A DNA stretch of 64,000 nt from Phytohabitans maris (GTDB taxonomy: Bacteria > Actinomycetota > Actinomycetes > Mycobacteriales > Micromonosporaceae), in NCBI RefSeq assembly GCF_031085175.1, contig NZ_JAVHUY010000004.1:124001-188000 (forward strand), given 5' to 3'. This document shows, piece by piece, positions 62,899 through 64,000 of this stretch. Made by a program: the position numbers and the translations under genes. The notes beneath the pieces are model-generated. The model made no database searches, was not told where the DNA came from, and saw only the letters and a list, made by a program, of their open reading frames with translations. Each line of letters begins with the position of its first letter. Position 1 is the first letter of the stretch.

Positions 62899-63440
62899 CC
62901 TTCGCTGTGGCTCTCTCCGACGAGTCGCTCATTGTGGGGATGGCTCTGGGCGACACGGACGCGATGGCGGCTTTCGTCCGGCGGTTCCAGGCGCGCGTGT
63001 TCGGGCTCGCGCTGAGCGTCGTCGGCGATCCGGGACTGGCCGAGGAGGTGGCGCAGGACGCGTTCATGCGGGCGTGGCGGCACGCGGGCGACTACGACCC
63101 GCGGCGGGCGCGGGTGGTCACCTGGCTGTTGACGATCACCCGCAACCTCGCCGTGGACGCGATCCGGCTGCGCCGCGACCGCCCGGTCGATCCGCAGCGG
63201 TTGCTGGTGGCGCTCCGCGAGGAGATGGACGACCCCGGGTACGACGGGGCTGAGTGGCTGCGCGCGGGTCTGCGGGAGCTGCCGACCGACCAGGCGCGCC
63301 CGGTCGTGCTGGCCGTGGCCTACGGTTGGACGGCGAAAGAGATCGCGGAGCTGGAAGGGATCCCGCTCGGCACGGCCAAGACGCGGATCCGGCGTGGCCT
63401 GGCCCGGCTGCGCCAGGCATTGGGAGTGACGGATGGATGA
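62895..63440 (+). CDS. ECF RNA polymerase sigma factor
   Basis: 181 aa from a GTG overlapping the ligase stop (GTGA). Region 2: LALSVVGDPGLAEEVAQDAFMRAWRHAGDYDPRRARVVTWL and ITRNLAVDAIRLRR. Region 4: RPVVLAVAYGWTAKEIAELEGIPLGTAKTRIRRGLARLRQAL. It is overlapped by the anti-sigma gene, the classic ECF/zinc anti-sigma pair layout. Length and motifs suggest an oxidative or envelope stress type. Confidence 0.92.
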   Translation: MTFAVALSDESLIVGMALGDTDAMAAFVRRFQARVFGLALSVVGDPGLAEEVAQDAFMRAWRHAGDYDPRRARVVTWLLTITRNLAVDAIRLRRDRPVDPQRLLVALREEMDDPGYDGAEWLRAGLRELPTDQARPVVLAVAYGWTAKEIAELEGIPLGTAKTRIRRGLARLRQALGVTDG

Positions 63441-64000
63441 CCGATCCGGCTGCGCCGAGATCGGCGAGCTGCTGCCGGATGTGGCGGCCGGGGTGGCCGC
63501 CGGTGACGAGCGCGCCCGCGTCTTCGCACACCTGGGCGGGTGTCCCGCCTGCCGGCGGGAGCTGGCCGCGCTGTCCCATGTGGCCGACGAGCTGCTGACC
63601 CTCGCGCCCGCGGTCACCCCGCCGGCCGGGTTCGCGGCGTCCCTGATGCGCCGGCTCGCCCCGCCGCCGCGCCGCCGCCGCTGGTGGCCCGGGCGGGCGG
63701 CCCGGGTGGCACTGACCGTCCTGCTGGCCGCGGTCGCCGGGTCGGGCGCCACGATGCGGGCCACCGCCGACGACCGGCGGGAGGCCCACCACTGCCGGGA
63801 GCGCCCCCTGGCCGAGCGGGCGCTCGCCGCCGCGGACGGCACCGCGGGCGGGCGCGCGTTCGGCTACGGGGGCTCGCCGCCGTGGCTGTTCCTCACGGTG
63901 GCGCTCCCGGCGGCCGGCGGTGTGTACGACGTGCACCTGGTGACCCGCGACGGGCGCAGCCGCGCGATCGGGGCGGTGCCGGTGTCGGCGGGCGGTGGCT
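63433..64000 (+). CDS. anti-sigma factor with zinc-binding domain, 3' end outside window
   Basis: About 189 codons from ATG 63433, overlapping the sigma stop by 8 nt. The motif HLGGCPACRREL (H-x3-C-x2-C) is the zinc-binding anti-sigma signature. After a linker there is one TM helix (VALTVLLAAVAGSGATM) and an extracytoplasmic part beginning RATADDRREAHHC. It would hold the ECF sigma at the membrane until a signal changes the domain. The open frame continues beyond position 64000. Confidence 0.88.
   Translation, partial: MDDRSGCAEIGELLPDVAAGVAAGDERARVFAHLGGCPACRRELAALSHVADELLTLAPAVTPPAGFAASLMRRLAPPPRRRRWWPGRAARVALTVLLAAVAGSGATMRATADDRREAHHCRERPLAERALAAADGTAGGRAFGYGGSPPWLFLTVALPAAGGVYDVHLVTRDGRSRAIGAVPVSAGGG

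Overview
The window is about 73% GC with actinobacterial codon use (GTG and TTG starts, GTGA/ATGA stop-start overlaps). Gene families such as a GT2/HlyD-like/GH81 cluster, ECF42-DGPF, DosR-type dormancy genes, a DUF1622 protein and a class I methyltransferase point to a high-GC actinomycete, most likely Micromonosporaceae or a close relative. This is inferred from the sequence alone. No rRNA, tRNA, CRISPR array, prophage or transposase was seen.

Layout. 1-8.3 kb: a partial methyltransferase, a large NACHT-type STAND NTPase with a heptad-repeat N-terminus and a pentapeptide C-terminus, a DUF1622 protein, a polytopic GT-C-like membrane protein, and an aldo/keto reductase behind a MerR-type, apparently leaderless promoter. 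8.3-14.2 kb: a damaged region. A GT2 glycosyltransferase, an HlyD-like protein and a GH81 glucanase carry an in-frame stop, a junction with missing sequence and a frameshift, followed by a possible GNAT fragment. 14.2-19.5 kb: GH4 glycosidase, small hypothetical proteins, a zinc alcohol/formaldehyde dehydrogenase, and an ECF42 sigma factor with its DGPF partner. 19.5-23.4 kb: DsbA-like and PhoU-like genes and cydBA.

23.4-44.2 kb is the most coherent part, a hypoxia/dormancy and fermentation island. It encodes two Acg-type nitroreductases, a CtpF-like P-type ATPase, a PNPOx-like flavoprotein, pyruvate formate-lyase with its activase, a GNAT-fused NDP-forming acyl-CoA synthetase, a short ribosome hibernation factor, a CBS-BON protein, phosphoketolase, an AdhP-type alcohol dehydrogenase and pyruvate phosphate dikinase. 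Most transcription units start downstream of a 14-bp GGGAC-N4-G(G/T)CCC-type element closely resembling the DosR/DevR box of Mycobacterium. Inferred roles: PFL and phosphoketolase make acetyl-CoA and acetyl-phosphate, the acyl-CoA synthetase recovers ATP, AdhP reoxidises NADH, PPDK interconverts pyruvate and PEP, CydAB respires at low oxygen, and HPF parks ribosomes. No DosR/DosS gene is in the window.

44.3-45.3 kb: two overlapping crcB/Fluc genes under a probable fluoride riboswitch. 46.1-53.3 kb: a six-gene complex-I/hydrogenase-4-like operon, in the same order as M. tuberculosis Rv0082-Rv0087, whose large subunit lacks the NiFe cysteines and carries an 18-bp tandem-repeat linker; an AT-rich palindrome lies upstream. 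53.4-64 kb: a SHOCT protein, CtaD, an F420/NADP reductase-like protein, a larA remnant, a family 5 solute-binding lipoprotein with a Tat-exported amidase, a His-rich membrane protein, a CopC-like protein, an acyl-CoA ligase, and an ECF sigma/anti-sigma pair cut by the window end.

Two families of dispersed palindromes (three copies each) sit mostly between convergent genes and look like terminators or REP-type elements. Several loci look internally deleted, and two G-rich tracts look unreliable. Part of the decay could therefore be assembly error, and this should be resolved before biological conclusions are drawn.
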